64,000 bases of DNA, from positions 1 through 64,000 of the forward strand of contig CAKOMY010000001.1 of assembly GCA_934096815.1 (NCBI GenBank). The letters are read 5' to 3'. The stretch comes from an uncultured Bacilli bacterium. Its GTDB lineage: Bacteria > Bacillota_I > Bacilli_A > RF39 > UBA660. The notes below the pieces were generated by a model. It did not search any database, was not told the origin of the DNA, and worked only from the letters and a program-made list of their open reading frames with translations. A program made the translations under genes and the position numbers. Shown here piece by piece: positions 34,878 through 44,934 of the stretch (positions are counted from its first letter, which is position 1; every line of letters starts with the position of its first letter).

Positions 34878-35502
34878 ATTTGTTTTTATATAATTTTAAT
34901 TCTTCGTTAATATTTTCTAATGAAATTGGACCTTCTCTTTCGATTTTATACATATTATTAGTACAATCAATTATGGTACTTGCTTGGCCTAAAGATACGT
35001 TTCCTTCTAAAATTCCATCTAAACTAGCTAAGTTCGTTTCTATTTCATCTAAAGATTTACATACTTGATTTCCACTTTTATTTGCGCTTGTTAAAAAAAT
35101 AGGACAGCCTAATTTTTGAATCAATTTTATTAGTACTTCTGAAGAAGCAAGTCTTATTGCGACTTTATTATCCTTTTCTGTTCCTGTACGATTTATGTGT
35201 AAAAGTATATTTGGTTTTTTATTGAGAATTAAAGTAATTGGACCAGGCATAAATAAATCAATTAATTTTTCAACATCGGAATTTATAATTGCTATATTTT
35301 TAACTTGTTCTTTATTTAAACACATAATAGGAAATGGTTTACTATTAGGTCTATTTTTTATATTTATTAACTTTTTATAGCCTTTGTGTGAATTAATACT
35401 TGCACATATTCCATATACTGTATCTGTAGGAACACTTATTACACCATCATTTTTTAATATTTCGGCAGCTTCAGCAATTTCAGTTTGTTTAAACCTTTTC
35501 AT
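34876..35502 (-). CDS. tsaC: L-threonylcarbamoyladenylate synthase (TsaC/Sua5-type)
   Basis: Makes threonylcarbamoyl-AMP from Thr, bicarbonate and ATP, the first step of t6A tRNA modification. 208 residues. The YrdC-domain signature is clear: VISVPTDTVYGICASI near residue 20, KNRPNSKPFPIMC, the MPGPITLIL substrate loop, and TSANKSGNQV. The Sua5 C-terminal extension is absent, so this is the short TsaC form. AGGAAG precedes the ATG. It stands alone between a convergent small RNA and the secA terminator; other t6A genes (tsaB, tsaD, tsaE) are not in the window. Confidence 0.93.
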   Translation of the reverse strand: MKRFKQTEIAEAAEILKNDGVISVPTDTVYGICASINSHKGYKKLINIKNRPNSKPFPIMCLNKEQVKNIAIINSDVEKLIDLFMPGPITLILNKKPNILLHINRTGTEKDNKVAIRLASSEVLIKLIQKLGCPIFLTSANKSGNQVCKSLDEIETNLASLDGILEGNVSLGQASTIIDCTNNMYKIEREGPISLENINEELKLYKNK

Positions 35503-35579
35503 TTAATTAACTTCCTTTTGAAATTATTATACTATTTTAAAATATAATAGACAATTTAATTATTTATTTTTAATTAATA

Positions 35580-35613
35580 TAAAAAACCTCGTTTTCATCT
35601 AGAAATAACGTGG
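35580..35613 (-). terminator. Intrinsic terminator after secA
   Basis: Minus strand CCACGTT-A-TTTC and GAAAACGAGG pair with a TAGAT loop, with one mismatch, and are followed by TTTTTTAT. Confidence 0.75.
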
Positions 35614-35642
35614 CTTTTTAAAATTATTATTTTATTTTCTAA

Positions 35643-38135
35643 TTATTTACCGCAGCAATTTTTATATTTAAGACCGCTTCCGCAAGGGCACAAATCGTTA
35701 CGACCTATTTTTTTCTTTTTATTAGCCGCTGGTTCTTTTTTTAATGATTCTTTACCATCATTGGCGATACCTTTTTGAACTGGTTTACGGTTAATATTAA
35801 CGTTTAATTTTAGTAAGAAATTAACTATGTTAGCATCAATATTATCTTGCATCTTATCAAAGATGTCATAACCTTCTAAAGCATAAGCTTGTAATGGATT
35901 AGTTTGAGCATAACCTCTTAATCCAATTCCTTCTTTTAAATGTTCCATTGAATTGATATGTTCAACCCATGCATCATCAATAACTCTTAAGGCAATATAT
36001 CTTTCAAAGTCTTCTAACATTTCTTTAGGTACATCTTTAATTTTTTCTTCATAATCTTTAATAACAATTTCAGTTACATAATCAATTGTTTCTTGTTCTT
36101 TTTTATCTTTATAATCTGATAAATCTAATTTTTGATTTTTTAATATTGTATTAAAGTTATTTTCAATTGCTTTTAAATCATTTTCAGTTAAGTATCCTTC
36201 TGGAGCCATATGACTATCAACAAATTCAAAAACATAATCTTTAAATATTTCAATTATTAATGAATGAATATCATCTGTATCTAAAATTTCATTTCTCTTT
36301 TCATATATTATTTTTCTTTGTTCAGAAACTATGTTGTCATAATCAAGTAGTGTTTTACGCATGTCATAGTTGTTGCCTTCTACTTTCTTTTGAGCCGTTT
36401 CAACACTCTTTGAGAACATTTTAGATCTTATTGGTTGAGTTTCATCATAACCAACGCTTTGAATCATTGTTTTGATTTTATCAGTACCGAATCTTCTCAT
36501 TAGTTCATCTTCAAATGAGATAAAGAATTGTGAATATCCTGGATCTCCTTGACGACCAGCACGTCCTCTTAACTGATTATCGATACGACGTGATTCGTGT
36601 CTTTCAGTACCTAATACACATAAACCGCCTAATTCTTTAACGCCTTCGCCTAGTTTAATATCGGTACCACGTCCTGCCATGTTAGTAGCAATTGTGATAG
36701 CACCTTTTTCACCGGCTTTTGCAATTATTTCAGCTTCTCTTAAATGATTCTTAGCATTTAATACTTCGTGAGGTAATTTTGCTTTAGTAAGCATCTTACT
36801 TAATCTTTCGTTTGATTCAACTGAAATTGTACCAACTAGAATTGGTTCTCCAGTTGCATGAACTTCTTCGATAAATTTAACAATAGCGTCATATTTACCT
36901 TTTTCAGTTGCAAACATCATATCGGCCATATCTTCTCTAATGCAAGGTTTGTTAGTAGGTATTTCAATAACATACATGTTATAAATATCTCTAAATTCTT
37001 CTTCTTCTGTTTTAGCAGTACCAGTCATACCTGATATTTTATTATACATTCTAAATAAATTTTGGAATGTGATTGTTGCTAAAGTCTTTGTTTCTTCATT
37101 TATTTTAACGCCTTCTTTAGCTTCAATTGCTTGGTGTAATCCTTCACTAAATTGACGTCCATGCATAAGTCTACCTGTAAATTGGTCGACAATTACAACG
37201 TTTCCTTCATCATCAACAACATAGTCAACATCTTTTTTCATACCAAAGTTAGCTTTTAAGGCTTGGTTGATGTGATGAACTAAGGCAGTATTTTCAGCAT
37301 CATATAAATTAGCAAGTTTAAAGTATGTTTGAACTTTAATGCTTCCTTTTTCAGTTAAAATAACAGATTTTGCTTTTTCATCAATAATGTAATCTTCTTC
37401 GGCAATTAATCTTTTAACAGCACGATCTGCATCCATATATAGATTAGCAGAATTCATTTTACCACCAGAAATAATTAGCGGCGTTCTTGCTTCATCAATA
37501 AGAATTGAATCGACTTCATCGATAATACAGTAGTTTAGACCTCTTTGGGTACGATCTTCTTTTTTGGTTACCATGTTATCTCTTAAGTAGTCAAAACCAA
37601 TTTCATTATTTGTTGAATAGGTTATATCACAGTTATAAACATCTCTTTTTTGACTTGGAGTAAGTTCTCTTAAGTTAACTCCTACTGTTATTCCTAAAAA
37701 ATCATAAATAGGTCCCATCCATTTAGCGTTTCTGTCACTTAAGTATTCATTAACAGTTACAACATGAACTCCTTTACCAGGTAATGCGTTTAAGTAAGCT
37801 GGTAAAATAGTTGTTAAGGTTTTTCCTTCACCTGTTTTCATTTCAGCAATATTTCCATAATGAATTGCTAAACCACCAATTAATTGAACACGATATGGTT
37901 TTTCACCAATCATACGATATGCTGCTTCTCTTGCAGTTGCAAATGCCTCTACTTTAATATCTTCTAAAGTTTCACCTTTTGCTAGTCTTTCTCTAAATTC
38001 AGCAGTTTTACCTTTTAATTCTTCATCACTCATTTTAGAGTATGTTTCATCTAATGCTTCTATTTCATCAGCTATTTTATTAAATCTTTTTAATTCTTTA
38101 TATTCAGTATCAACAAGTTTTTTTAATAAACTCAT
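35643..38135 (-). CDS. secA: Protein translocase ATPase SecA
   Basis: Motor ATPase that drives proteins through SecYEG; 830 residues, near the standard 840. Walker A is AEMKTGEGKTLTT near residue 100, Walker B is IDEVDSILIDEARTPLI, and later come the helicase-like motifs AGRGTDIKLGEG and QLRGRAGRQGDPG. The C-terminal zinc motif CPCGSGLKYKNCC, which contacts SecB or ribosomes in other bacteria, is intact. AGAGGGTG precedes the ATG. In Bacillus the order is hpf-secA-prfB; here hpf is three kilobases upstream, separated by a divergent pair, and prfB is distant. Confidence 0.98.
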   Translation of the reverse strand: MSLLKKLVDTEYKELKRFNKIADEIEALDETYSKMSDEELKGKTAEFRERLAKGETLEDIKVEAFATAREAAYRMIGEKPYRVQLIGGLAIHYGNIAEMKTGEGKTLTTILPAYLNALPGKGVHVVTVNEYLSDRNAKWMGPIYDFLGITVGVNLRELTPSQKRDVYNCDITYSTNNEIGFDYLRDNMVTKKEDRTQRGLNYCIIDEVDSILIDEARTPLIISGGKMNSANLYMDADRAVKRLIAEEDYIIDEKAKSVILTEKGSIKVQTYFKLANLYDAENTALVHHINQALKANFGMKKDVDYVVDDEGNVVIVDQFTGRLMHGRQFSEGLHQAIEAKEGVKINEETKTLATITFQNLFRMYNKISGMTGTAKTEEEEFRDIYNMYVIEIPTNKPCIREDMADMMFATEKGKYDAIVKFIEEVHATGEPILVGTISVESNERLSKMLTKAKLPHEVLNAKNHLREAEIIAKAGEKGAITIATNMAGRGTDIKLGEGVKELGGLCVLGTERHESRRIDNQLRGRAGRQGDPGYSQFFISFEDELMRRFGTDKIKTMIQSVGYDETQPIRSKMFSKSVETAQKKVEGNNYDMRKTLLDYDNIVSEQRKIIYEKRNEILDTDDIHSLIIEIFKDYVFEFVDSHMAPEGYLTENDLKAIENNFNTILKNQKLDLSDYKDKKEQETIDYVTEIVIKDYEEKIKDVPKEMLEDFERYIALRVIDDAWVEHINSMEHLKEGIGLRGYAQTNPLQAYALEGYDIFDKMQDNIDANIVNFLLKLNVNINRKPVQKGIANDGKESLKKEPAANKKKKIGRNDLCPCGSGLKYKNCCGK

Positions 38136-38227
38136 TTATATCACCCTCTCAAGTTATTATTATATCATGGAAATTTGACAGTGTAAATTAAAGTAAAAGA
38201 AAAAACACACGTTTAAGTGTATCTTTA

Positions 38228-38962
38228 TTAATTTAATGATTTAACTTTATTATTTTCTAATTCAATTGATTTATTTGATAAATCAGGACCATTAAATGTA
38301 TCAAAATCTGATGGATTTAAATATGGTAATTCCGATCTCTTAAACTTAAATGTTTCGTATGTTTCAGTTACACAATCTTCTGGAAAATACTGATACTCAT
38401 TTATTATTTCTCTAATATCATCCACGGCAGGACTTTTTTCTAATTTTGGTTTACCATTTTTATAAACTAAACGATAGCCAAAAAATCTATGATGATATAA
38501 TCTTGTTTTTCCGGTATTATCTGAATCATATGGATTAGAATGCCAACCATCGTGATGAACAGTTCTTGTATGATAAGTTATATTACCATCTTCATCAGTT
38601 GTTGTATATGTTTCAATAGTTGTATATTCATAATAGAACATTAAGTAATCTTCTTGTTTCGCCATAACATTATATAAATATTCCCAGTTATCGGTTCCTA
38701 AAAATAAATTTGATATTTTTTTATACATTTCTTCATCGACTTTGTTTATAACTATATAATCTTCATTCCAATGATAACCAAAATGATTTAAATATTCACT
38801 ATCTAAATACTTAGTAATTGTCGTACCATCAGAAAAACCTTTAGTATATTTATGAACATGTCTTGTAGGAATTTCACATTCTGATTTCTTTCCACATCCA
38901 CTTGCTAATATACTTATTGACAATAAATATGCCATTAATTTTGATAATTGTGATTTCTTCAT
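38228..38962 (-). CDS. Hypothetical lipoprotein
   Basis: A 244-residue exported lipoprotein. The signal (MKKSQLSKLMAYLLSISILASGCG) ends with a perfect lipobox, Leu-Ala-Ser-Gly-Cys, so the mature protein should be lipid-anchored outside the membrane. The mature part is rich in Tyr, Thr, His and Asp (TIETYTTTDEDGNITYHTRT, HHDGWHSNPYDSDN) and its core is probably beta. AAAGGAG precedes the ATG. It is divergent from the 39093-40850 membrane protein with back-to-back promoters. Both carry Thr/Tyr/Asp-rich extracellular stretches, so they may form a pair, which is inference. Confidence 0.75.
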   Translation of the reverse strand: MKKSQLSKLMAYLLSISILASGCGKKSECEIPTRHVHKYTKGFSDGTTITKYLDSEYLNHFGYHWNEDYIVINKVDEEMYKKISNLFLGTDNWEYLYNVMAKQEDYLMFYYEYTTIETYTTTDEDGNITYHTRTVHHDGWHSNPYDSDNTGKTRLYHHRFFGYRLVYKNGKPKLEKSPAVDDIREIINEYQYFPEDCVTETYETFKFKRSELPYLNPSDFDTFNGPDLSNKSIELENNKVKSLN

Positions 38963-38986
38963 CTAATATCTCCTTTAATGCGCATT

Positions 38987-39065
38987 ATAATACCATTTTT
39001 GCTTGATTTTGTCAATCAAAAATGCGAACAAGTGATTTGACTTATTTGTTAATTTATGTTAGGAT
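38987..39065. promoter_or_regulatory. Divergent promoters of the lipoprotein and membrane-protein genes
   Basis: Minus strand: TTGACA (39015-39010), 17-base spacer, TATTAT (38992-38987). Plus strand: TTGACT (39037-39042), 17-base spacer, TAGGAT (39060-39065). The two -35 boxes lie 21 bases apart, so shared regulation is possible. Confidence 0.7.
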
Positions 39066-39092
39066 AGTTACACATTTGTTAGGGGGATAACG

Positions 39093-40850
39093 ATGATAAA
39101 ATTTAATGATGTTGATTTAACTAGAGGATATCAAAAATATGATGCAATGGTTAAAAATATAGAAGGAATATTTAATAAAATTAATCAATTATTTGATATT
39201 AGTGAATATAAAAAAGAATTAGATAAAATTATTGATGATGCTAGTAATGATTCTAGTTTTTCTAATAAGATGTTATATGAAGGTATGCAACTGGACTATG
39301 AAAGTTTTATTTTTGATAACTATATAAAAAGATTAAATGATTTACAGGAAAAGATTGAAAAAGATTTAATGCCTGTATATGAAATTCATTTATTAACATC
39401 TAAAATTAATATTCAAGTTAAAAATATTAGTAGTAATAATATTAATGAAGTAATCGAACAAACTTTAAATTTAGTTACTGCCATAAATAATTTAAGAAAT
39501 AATCTTAATGATCAAGAAAAAGAATTAGTTAATAGTGCTTATGAGGCTATTTACAATGTAATATTATATGAAGAGATATTTGAAAGAAATGATGTTTTTA
39601 ATTATATTATGAAATTAAATAATAGCAGTATTAAAGAAAATGTTGGTAGATTATTAGCCAAAGATTTAAATAAATTATCACAAAAAGATCTTATAGAAGA
39701 AGACTTGAGGGCAATTAACACAGAAGGGTTAGGATATGATTATTTAACTTTAGATGTTATAAAGAAGGTATCTCTTAAAACGGTTGGAGAAACTAATTCG
39801 GAATATCAAGAAAGAAAAAGAAATGCTGTACTTAAAATTAATAAGAAAAATAATAGATTAATTACTAAAAGAAATGTTTTAGAAGAAGAACTTAAAAAGA
39901 ATAAGAGATTAGTTAAAAATTTAAGAGTTAATAAAGCATTGCTTATTTCTAAAGCTTGTTCAATTGTGCTTGTTCCAGTTATAACAATCAGTGCTGGTGG
40001 TTTAATTGGTAAAGCTAAATCTGATAAAATTACTGAATATAAAACAATTACAAGAACTGTTGATTTAAACACTGGTAATGTGCTTGGTGATATTAGATAT
40101 GAATATGATGATAAAGTAACCACTTATGCTGCTACTGTATTGATTTGTGATCCATGGAGAAAAAATCCAGTTGGTGAAGGATACGTTAGAAATGTTAAAG
40201 CATATGATTATGTTAGTTCCTCTGATACTCCTTTTACTGCTATTACAGGAAATTCTCAGGAAGGTATTCATGGTACAAATGGTGAGGTTGATAGTAACAT
40301 TAAATTCAAATATCAATACACTGAAGCTGCTGATACACTAAAGAATGGTGAAAACACGACTGATAAAAGTACAATAGTTGTAGAAACGTATCAAGATAAA
40401 TCCGATAGTAGAATTAGTACTAAATATATTATTCCATTTACAATTGGTGGGGCTGTGCTCGGAGCTTTATTGGATGTTTTAGCAATTTTATTAAGAGTAT
40501 ATGATCTTAACGATATTAAAAAATTAATGAATAGATTAAATAATCAAATAGAATCTAAAAATAAAACTAATGAACGATTAATTAGAGAGTTAAGCAAGAT
40601 TAAAGAAGATGCTTTATTACTTGAAAGTGAGTACAATGATACTGCAATAAAGTTTGGTATACCTAAAAATGAACTAATTGATAAAAAATTAGAATATGAG
40701 CATTTAGTTAAAGATAGTAGTGATTACTCATTATTATATAAAAATGATTCAATAGAATTAATAAAAAAATATGATAGACCTGAAGATAGAAATATTACTA
40801 CACGTAAAATGATAATTAAGACTAAAAATAAATTTAATCAAAAAATGTAG
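39093..40850 (+). CDS. Two-pass membrane protein with coiled coils
   Basis: A 585-residue protein. Residues 1-260 are cytosolic helices with heptads (LINEVIEQTLNL, DVFNYIMKLNN); about 275-300 is the first hydrophobic segment; 300-430 is probably extracellular, beta-rich and Thr/Asp/Tyr-rich (EYKTITRTVDLNTGNVLGD); 440-465 is the second hydrophobic segment (FTIGGAVLGALLDVLAILLRV); 470-585 is a charged coiled-coil tail. AGGGGG precedes the ATG. It has its own promoter and a bidirectional terminator shared with hpf. I do not recognise the family. The two coiled-coil arms on one side suggest a scaffold that passes a signal across the membrane. Confidence 0.7.
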   Translation: MIKFNDVDLTRGYQKYDAMVKNIEGIFNKINQLFDISEYKKELDKIIDDASNDSSFSNKMLYEGMQLDYESFIFDNYIKRLNDLQEKIEKDLMPVYEIHLLTSKINIQVKNISSNNINEVIEQTLNLVTAINNLRNNLNDQEKELVNSAYEAIYNVILYEEIFERNDVFNYIMKLNNSSIKENVGRLLAKDLNKLSQKDLIEEDLRAINTEGLGYDYLTLDVIKKVSLKTVGETNSEYQERKRNAVLKINKKNNRLITKRNVLEEELKKNKRLVKNLRVNKALLISKACSIVLVPVITISAGGLIGKAKSDKITEYKTITRTVDLNTGNVLGDIRYEYDDKVTTYAATVLICDPWRKNPVGEGYVRNVKAYDYVSSSDTPFTAITGNSQEGIHGTNGEVDSNIKFKYQYTEAADTLKNGENTTDKSTIVVETYQDKSDSRISTKYIIPFTIGGAVLGALLDVLAILLRVYDLNDIKKLMNRLNNQIESKNKTNERLIRELSKIKEDALLLESEYNDTAIKFGIPKNELIDKKLEYEHLVKDSSDYSLLYKNDSIELIKKYDRPEDRNITTRKMIIKTKNKFNQKM

Positions 40851-40877
40851 AAGTTTGAAATTCTACATTTTTATTTT
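40843..40877. terminator. Bidirectional terminator between the membrane protein and hpf
   Basis: AAATGTAGAA (40843-40852) and TTCTACATTT (40861-40870) form a ten-base stem with T-rich flanks on both strands. It includes the stop codon of the plus-strand gene and serves both convergent genes. Confidence 0.85.
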
Positions 40878-41392
40878 GTATCGATTATTCCGTAATTTCC
40901 ATCTTTTCTTTTATATAAAACAGAGATACATCCTTCATTAACATTGTTAAATACAAAGAAATCATGATCAATTAGTTCCATTTGTAAAATAGCTTCTTCT
41001 TCGTCCATTGGTTTAATTTCTAAAACTTTTCTTTTTACAATCTTTTCTTCTGGTTCATCAATTATGTCAGTTGTATCATTAATAACTGGAGCAAATGTTT
41101 TATATTTTTTTAATTTTGCTTTATGTTTTCTTATTTGACCTTCTAGTTTATCAACAACTAAATCAGTTGCAGCATATAGATCAGCATGTTTTTCTTCTGC
41201 TCTTAATGTAAATTTGTCAGTCGGAATAGTTACTTCGATAATTTGGTCTTTATCTTTAACTTTGATAACAACACTGCATCTTATGTGCGCATCTTCACCA
41301 AAGTATTTATCAAGTTTACCTAATTTTTCAGTAATATGATTTCTGATGGCATCGGTAACTTTTAACTTATCTCCTCTAATATTAATTTCCAT
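40871..41392 (-). CDS. hpf: Ribosome hibernation promoting factor, long form
   Basis: Binds the small-subunit decoding region in stationary phase and, in its long form, dimerises 70S ribosomes into 100S particles. About 173 residues from the ATG at 41392 (MEINIRGDKLKVTDAIRNHI); a GTG twelve bases upstream is too near the AGGGAG site. The N-terminal S30AE domain covers residues 1-100 (KHADLYAATDLVVDKLEGQI), then a Thr/Asp/Glu linker, and from about 120 the C-terminal dimerisation domain (EIKPMDEEEAILQMELIDHD, ending in DGNYGIID). Nothing in the upstream gap shows specific regulation. Confidence 0.95.
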   Translation of the reverse strand: MEINIRGDKLKVTDAIRNHITEKLGKLDKYFGEDAHIRCSVVIKVKDKDQIIEVTIPTDKFTLRAEEKHADLYAATDLVVDKLEGQIRKHKAKLKKYKTFAPVINDTTDIIDEPEEKIVKRKVLEIKPMDEEEAILQMELIDHDFFVFNNVNEGCISVLYKRKDGNYGIIDTK

Positions 41393-41524
41393 ATTATTTA
41401 TCACTCTCCCTATATATAGTTTAACATAAATATGTTTAAAAGACTACTTTGATAGATGTGTTAGTGTAAAGTAAATATTAAATTAAAAAAGCACTTTTTA
41501 TATCAAGTGCTAAATTATAGTATT

Positions 41525-41737
41525 TTATACATTTACAGTTAACGCTAAACTTAGATTTTCTGCTTGTAATCCCTTAGAAGTTTCAATAAGTTTAAAATTT
41601 ACAATATCACCTTCTTTTAAAGTTTTATAACCTTTCATTTGAATATTAGAATAGTGAATAAATATATCGCTTAATCCTTTACATTCAATAAATCCATATC
41701 CTAGGTTATTATTAAACCATTTTACTTTTCCAATCAT
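41525..41737 (-). CDS. Cold-shock domain protein
   Basis: A 70-residue single-stranded-nucleic-acid-binding protein of the Csp family. RNP1 appears as LGYGFIE (usually KGFGFI) and RNP2 as IFIHYSNI (usually VFVHFSAI), each with Tyr in place of Phe at one position. Otherwise the fold is complete: GKVKWFNNN at the start, EGDIVNFKLIETSKGLQAENL at the end. AGGAAAGGAA precedes the ATG. It lies downstream of ileS and upstream of hpf. The replaced aromatic residues still stack, so activity is likely. Confidence 0.9.
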   Translation of the reverse strand: MIGKVKWFNNNLGYGFIECKGLSDIFIHYSNIQMKGYKTLKEGDIVNFKLIETSKGLQAENLSLALTVNV

Positions 41738-41818
41738 AATTCTATTTCCTTTCCTATCACACTTATAGAATATAATATTTGATAAGAAAATTTTGTCGAA
41801 AAAGAAAATAGAAAAGAA

Positions 41819-44800
41819 TTATTCACTCTTTTCTATTAAAATAGTTACGTTATGTCCATTAATTTCGATTGCCTCGCCTACTTCTTTTTCTTCATAGGTT
41901 GTTGCTAATGTTTCTTCTTTTACATAATCTTTAAACATTGTTAAGGCATCGTTAACTTCATTATCTCCATGATAATATAGTTTAATTCTATCTTCAATAT
42001 TTAAACCACTTGTTTTTCTTAGATTTTGGACTTTAGATACGAATTCACGAGCAAGTCCTTCAAGTAAAAGTTCACGAGTTAATTCAGTATTTAAGATAAT
42101 AAATTTATTATTTTCCATACCTACATTAAATCCTTCTTTTGCTTCTATTCTTACATCTACCATGTTAGGAGTTATATCAAGTCTTTCGCCATCAAAATCT
42201 ATTGTGATAGTCTCTTCTTTAAGTAAGGCTTCTTCATCTTCAATACTTAGATTTTTTAATGCTTCACTATATAATCCCATTTTTGGTCCAAACATTGAGC
42301 CACATACTTTAAAGTTAGGTTTAATTGTAAAATTCATATATTTAGATAGGTCATCTACAAATGTTACTTTTTTAACATTTAGTTCTTCATTAATTAAACT
42401 TACTAAATCTCCTAATATATTTTCATATTTTCCATCAATTAAGGCTTCACTTATTGGTTGACGTACTTTTATTTTTGTTTCTTCACGAACGAATCTTCCG
42501 GTTGAGATTAGGTCTCTAACTAAATCCATTTTTACTTCTATTTCTTCATTAATTAATGATTCATCGTATTTAGGGAAATCACTTAAATGAACAGATTTTT
42601 CGCCTGTTAGGTTTCTATATATTTCTTCAGTTACATAAGGAATAATTGGAGCACATAATTTACATAAACCAGTTAGTACTTCGTAAGTGGTAATGTATAC
42701 AGCTTTTTTAGAATTGTCTAACTCACTACTCCAGAATCTATTTCTATTTCTTCTAATATACCAATTTGATAAATCATCAGATACAAATGAGGTAACTTGT
42801 TTAACTACTTGATTTAAATCATAAGCTTCATATGCATCTGTAACGTTTTTAACAAGTTTATTATATTTTGATAATAGCCATTTATCTATTTCTTCACGAT
42901 CTTTATATTCAACAAAGCATGTGTCAGTATCAATTCCGTCAATATTGGCATATGTTTGGAAGAATGTATAAGTATTTTTAAATGGATTAAAGAATTTAGA
43001 ATGTACTTCTTTACAACCTTTTGAATCATATTTTAAAGGAGTCCATACTGGGGATGCAGATAACATATACCATCTAACTATATCAGCTCCATATTCAGAA
43101 AGTTCTTTAATTGGATCAACTACATTTCCAGTTGATTTACTCATTTTTTTACCAAATCCATCAAGTACCATGTCGTTTACAACTACGTTTTTAAAGCTTG
43201 ATTTACCAGAAATAATTGTTGAGATTACAAGAAGTACATAGAACCATCCACGAGTTTGATCAAGTCCTTCAGCGATAAAATCAGCTGGAAATTGATTTTC
43301 AAATAATTCTTTGTTTTCAAATGGATAATGGAATTGAGCATATGGCATAGATCCTGAATCGAACCAAACATCTAAGACATCTTTAACTCTTTCCATTGTT
43401 TTACCACACTCAGGACATTTAATATGTAAGTCATCTACGTAAGGACGATGTAATTCGATTTTTCTTATATCTACGTCTTCTATTACTAAGCTTTGTAGTT
43501 CATCTAATGAGCCAATAACGTGTTTATGACCACAAGAACAAGTCCATACTGGAAGTGGACAACCCCAATATCTATTTCTTGAAATTCCCCAGTCAATCAT
43601 ATTTTCAAGCCAGTTTGCAAAACGTTTTGTTCCAACATAGTCAGGATACCAATTAATCTTTTTGTTTTCTTCAATAATTTTATTTTTATAAGCTGTTGTT
43701 TTAATATACCAAGCTGGTTTTGGATAACAAATAAGTGGTGAATGGCATCTCCAACAATGAGGATAGTCATGAGTTATTTTAATCTTTTTAAATAATTTAT
43801 CATTTTCTTTTAACCATTTAATTATTTCAATTTCTAGATTTTGATCAGTTACTAGTGTTCCTTTCCAAGGGCCAGTAGTATAACATCCGTCTAAACCAAC
43901 TGGATTTACAAAACCAATTCCATTTTCACGACAAACACGGTTATCATCTTCACCATAAGCTGGAGCTATATGAACAACACCAGTACCATCTTCAGCTGTT
44001 ACATAATCATCGGCAATTACTTCATGACATTTTCCTTCTACTTTAACAAATGGCATTAATTGTTCATATTTGATACCTACTAAATCGGAACCTTTATATG
44101 TTTCTAAAACTTCATAATCATCACCTAATACCTTATTTGCTAGTGATTCTGCTAGAATAAATTTATATCCTTGAGATAAAACTTTTACATATGTTAAATT
44201 TGGATTAACACAGATTGCAACGTTTGCTAGTAAAGTCCAAGGTGTTGTTGTCCATGCTAGGAAATATTCATCGGCATCAACTCTTTTTAAAGGAACAATT
44301 ACTGTGTTTACACTTGTTTCTTCATAGCCTTGAGATACTTCATTTTGAGATAATTCTGTTCCACATCTAGGACAATACCATAAGACTTTATTTCCATGAT
44401 ATAATAGTCCTTTTTTATCCATTTCTTTAATTATCCACCATTCGGATTCAATGTATTCATTTGAACATGTTACATATGGGTGCTTGCAATCAATAAATTG
44501 TCCCATTTTATCAGTGACAGCATTTATTTCATCTATATTTAAAGCAGTTGCTTTATTACATTCACGGCAGAAATTTTCAACGCCGAATGCTTCGATATCG
44601 GCTTTAGTTTTAAAACCTAATTTCTTTTCAACATTTACTTCAATTGGAAGTCCATGAGTATCAAGACCAATTTTTCTTAATACTCTTTCACCTTTCATTG
44701 TATGATATTTACAAAATGAATCTTTGATAGTTTTAGCAAGTACATGATGAATTCCTGGTTTAGCATTAGCATAAATAGGTCCATCATAGAATACCCATGT

Positions 44801-44920
44801 TTTACCGTTTTTACGGTTTTCAATTGTTTCATTTAAAATATCTTCTTTTTTCCATCCTTGTAAGATACTTTCTTCTACTTCTTCAACTTTTCTTTTGTCT
44901 AATTCTTTAAAGTTTTTCAT
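41819..44920 (-). CDS. ileS: Isoleucyl-tRNA synthetase, eukaryotic-like (IleS2) type
   Basis: Charges tRNA-Ile. About 1033 residues from the ATG at 44920, where TAGGAGGGAG is seven bases upstream; the longer reading frame would begin inside the T-box terminator. The ATP motif is ANAKPGIHHVLAK near residue 60, not the GHAL form, and the KMSKS loop is GFGKKMSKSTGN near residue 592. The length, the PGIHH motif and the absence of the bacterial C-terminal zinc ribbon match IleS2, the type related to eukaryotic enzymes and to mupirocin-resistant MupA. Several CxxC pairs lie in the insertions (WYCPRCG, IKCPECG). Expression is controlled by the upstream T-box. Confidence 0.95.
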   Translation of the reverse strand: MKNFKELDKRKVEEVEESILQGWKKEDILNETIENRKNGKTWVFYDGPIYANAKPGIHHVLAKTIKDSFCKYHTMKGERVLRKIGLDTHGLPIEVNVEKKLGFKTKADIEAFGVENFCRECNKATALNIDEINAVTDKMGQFIDCKHPYVTCSNEYIESEWWIIKEMDKKGLLYHGNKVLWYCPRCGTELSQNEVSQGYEETSVNTVIVPLKRVDADEYFLAWTTTPWTLLANVAICVNPNLTYVKVLSQGYKFILAESLANKVLGDDYEVLETYKGSDLVGIKYEQLMPFVKVEGKCHEVIADDYVTAEDGTGVVHIAPAYGEDDNRVCRENGIGFVNPVGLDGCYTTGPWKGTLVTDQNLEIEIIKWLKENDKLFKKIKITHDYPHCWRCHSPLICYPKPAWYIKTTAYKNKIIEENKKINWYPDYVGTKRFANWLENMIDWGISRNRYWGCPLPVWTCSCGHKHVIGSLDELQSLVIEDVDIRKIELHRPYVDDLHIKCPECGKTMERVKDVLDVWFDSGSMPYAQFHYPFENKELFENQFPADFIAEGLDQTRGWFYVLLVISTIISGKSSFKNVVVNDMVLDGFGKKMSKSTGNVVDPIKELSEYGADIVRWYMLSASPVWTPLKYDSKGCKEVHSKFFNPFKNTYTFFQTYANIDGIDTDTCFVEYKDREEIDKWLLSKYNKLVKNVTDAYEAYDLNQVVKQVTSFVSDDLSNWYIRRNRNRFWSSELDNSKKAVYITTYEVLTGLCKLCAPIIPYVTEEIYRNLTGEKSVHLSDFPKYDESLINEEIEVKMDLVRDLISTGRFVREETKIKVRQPISEALIDGKYENILGDLVSLINEELNVKKVTFVDDLSKYMNFTIKPNFKVCGSMFGPKMGLYSEALKNLSIEDEEALLKEETITIDFDGERLDITPNMVDVRIEAKEGFNVGMENNKFIILNTELTRELLLEGLAREFVSKVQNLRKTSGLNIEDRIKLYYHGDNEVNDALTMFKDYVKEETLATTYEEKEVGEAIEINGHNVTILIEKSE

Positions 44921-44934
44921 TTTAAATCTCCCTC

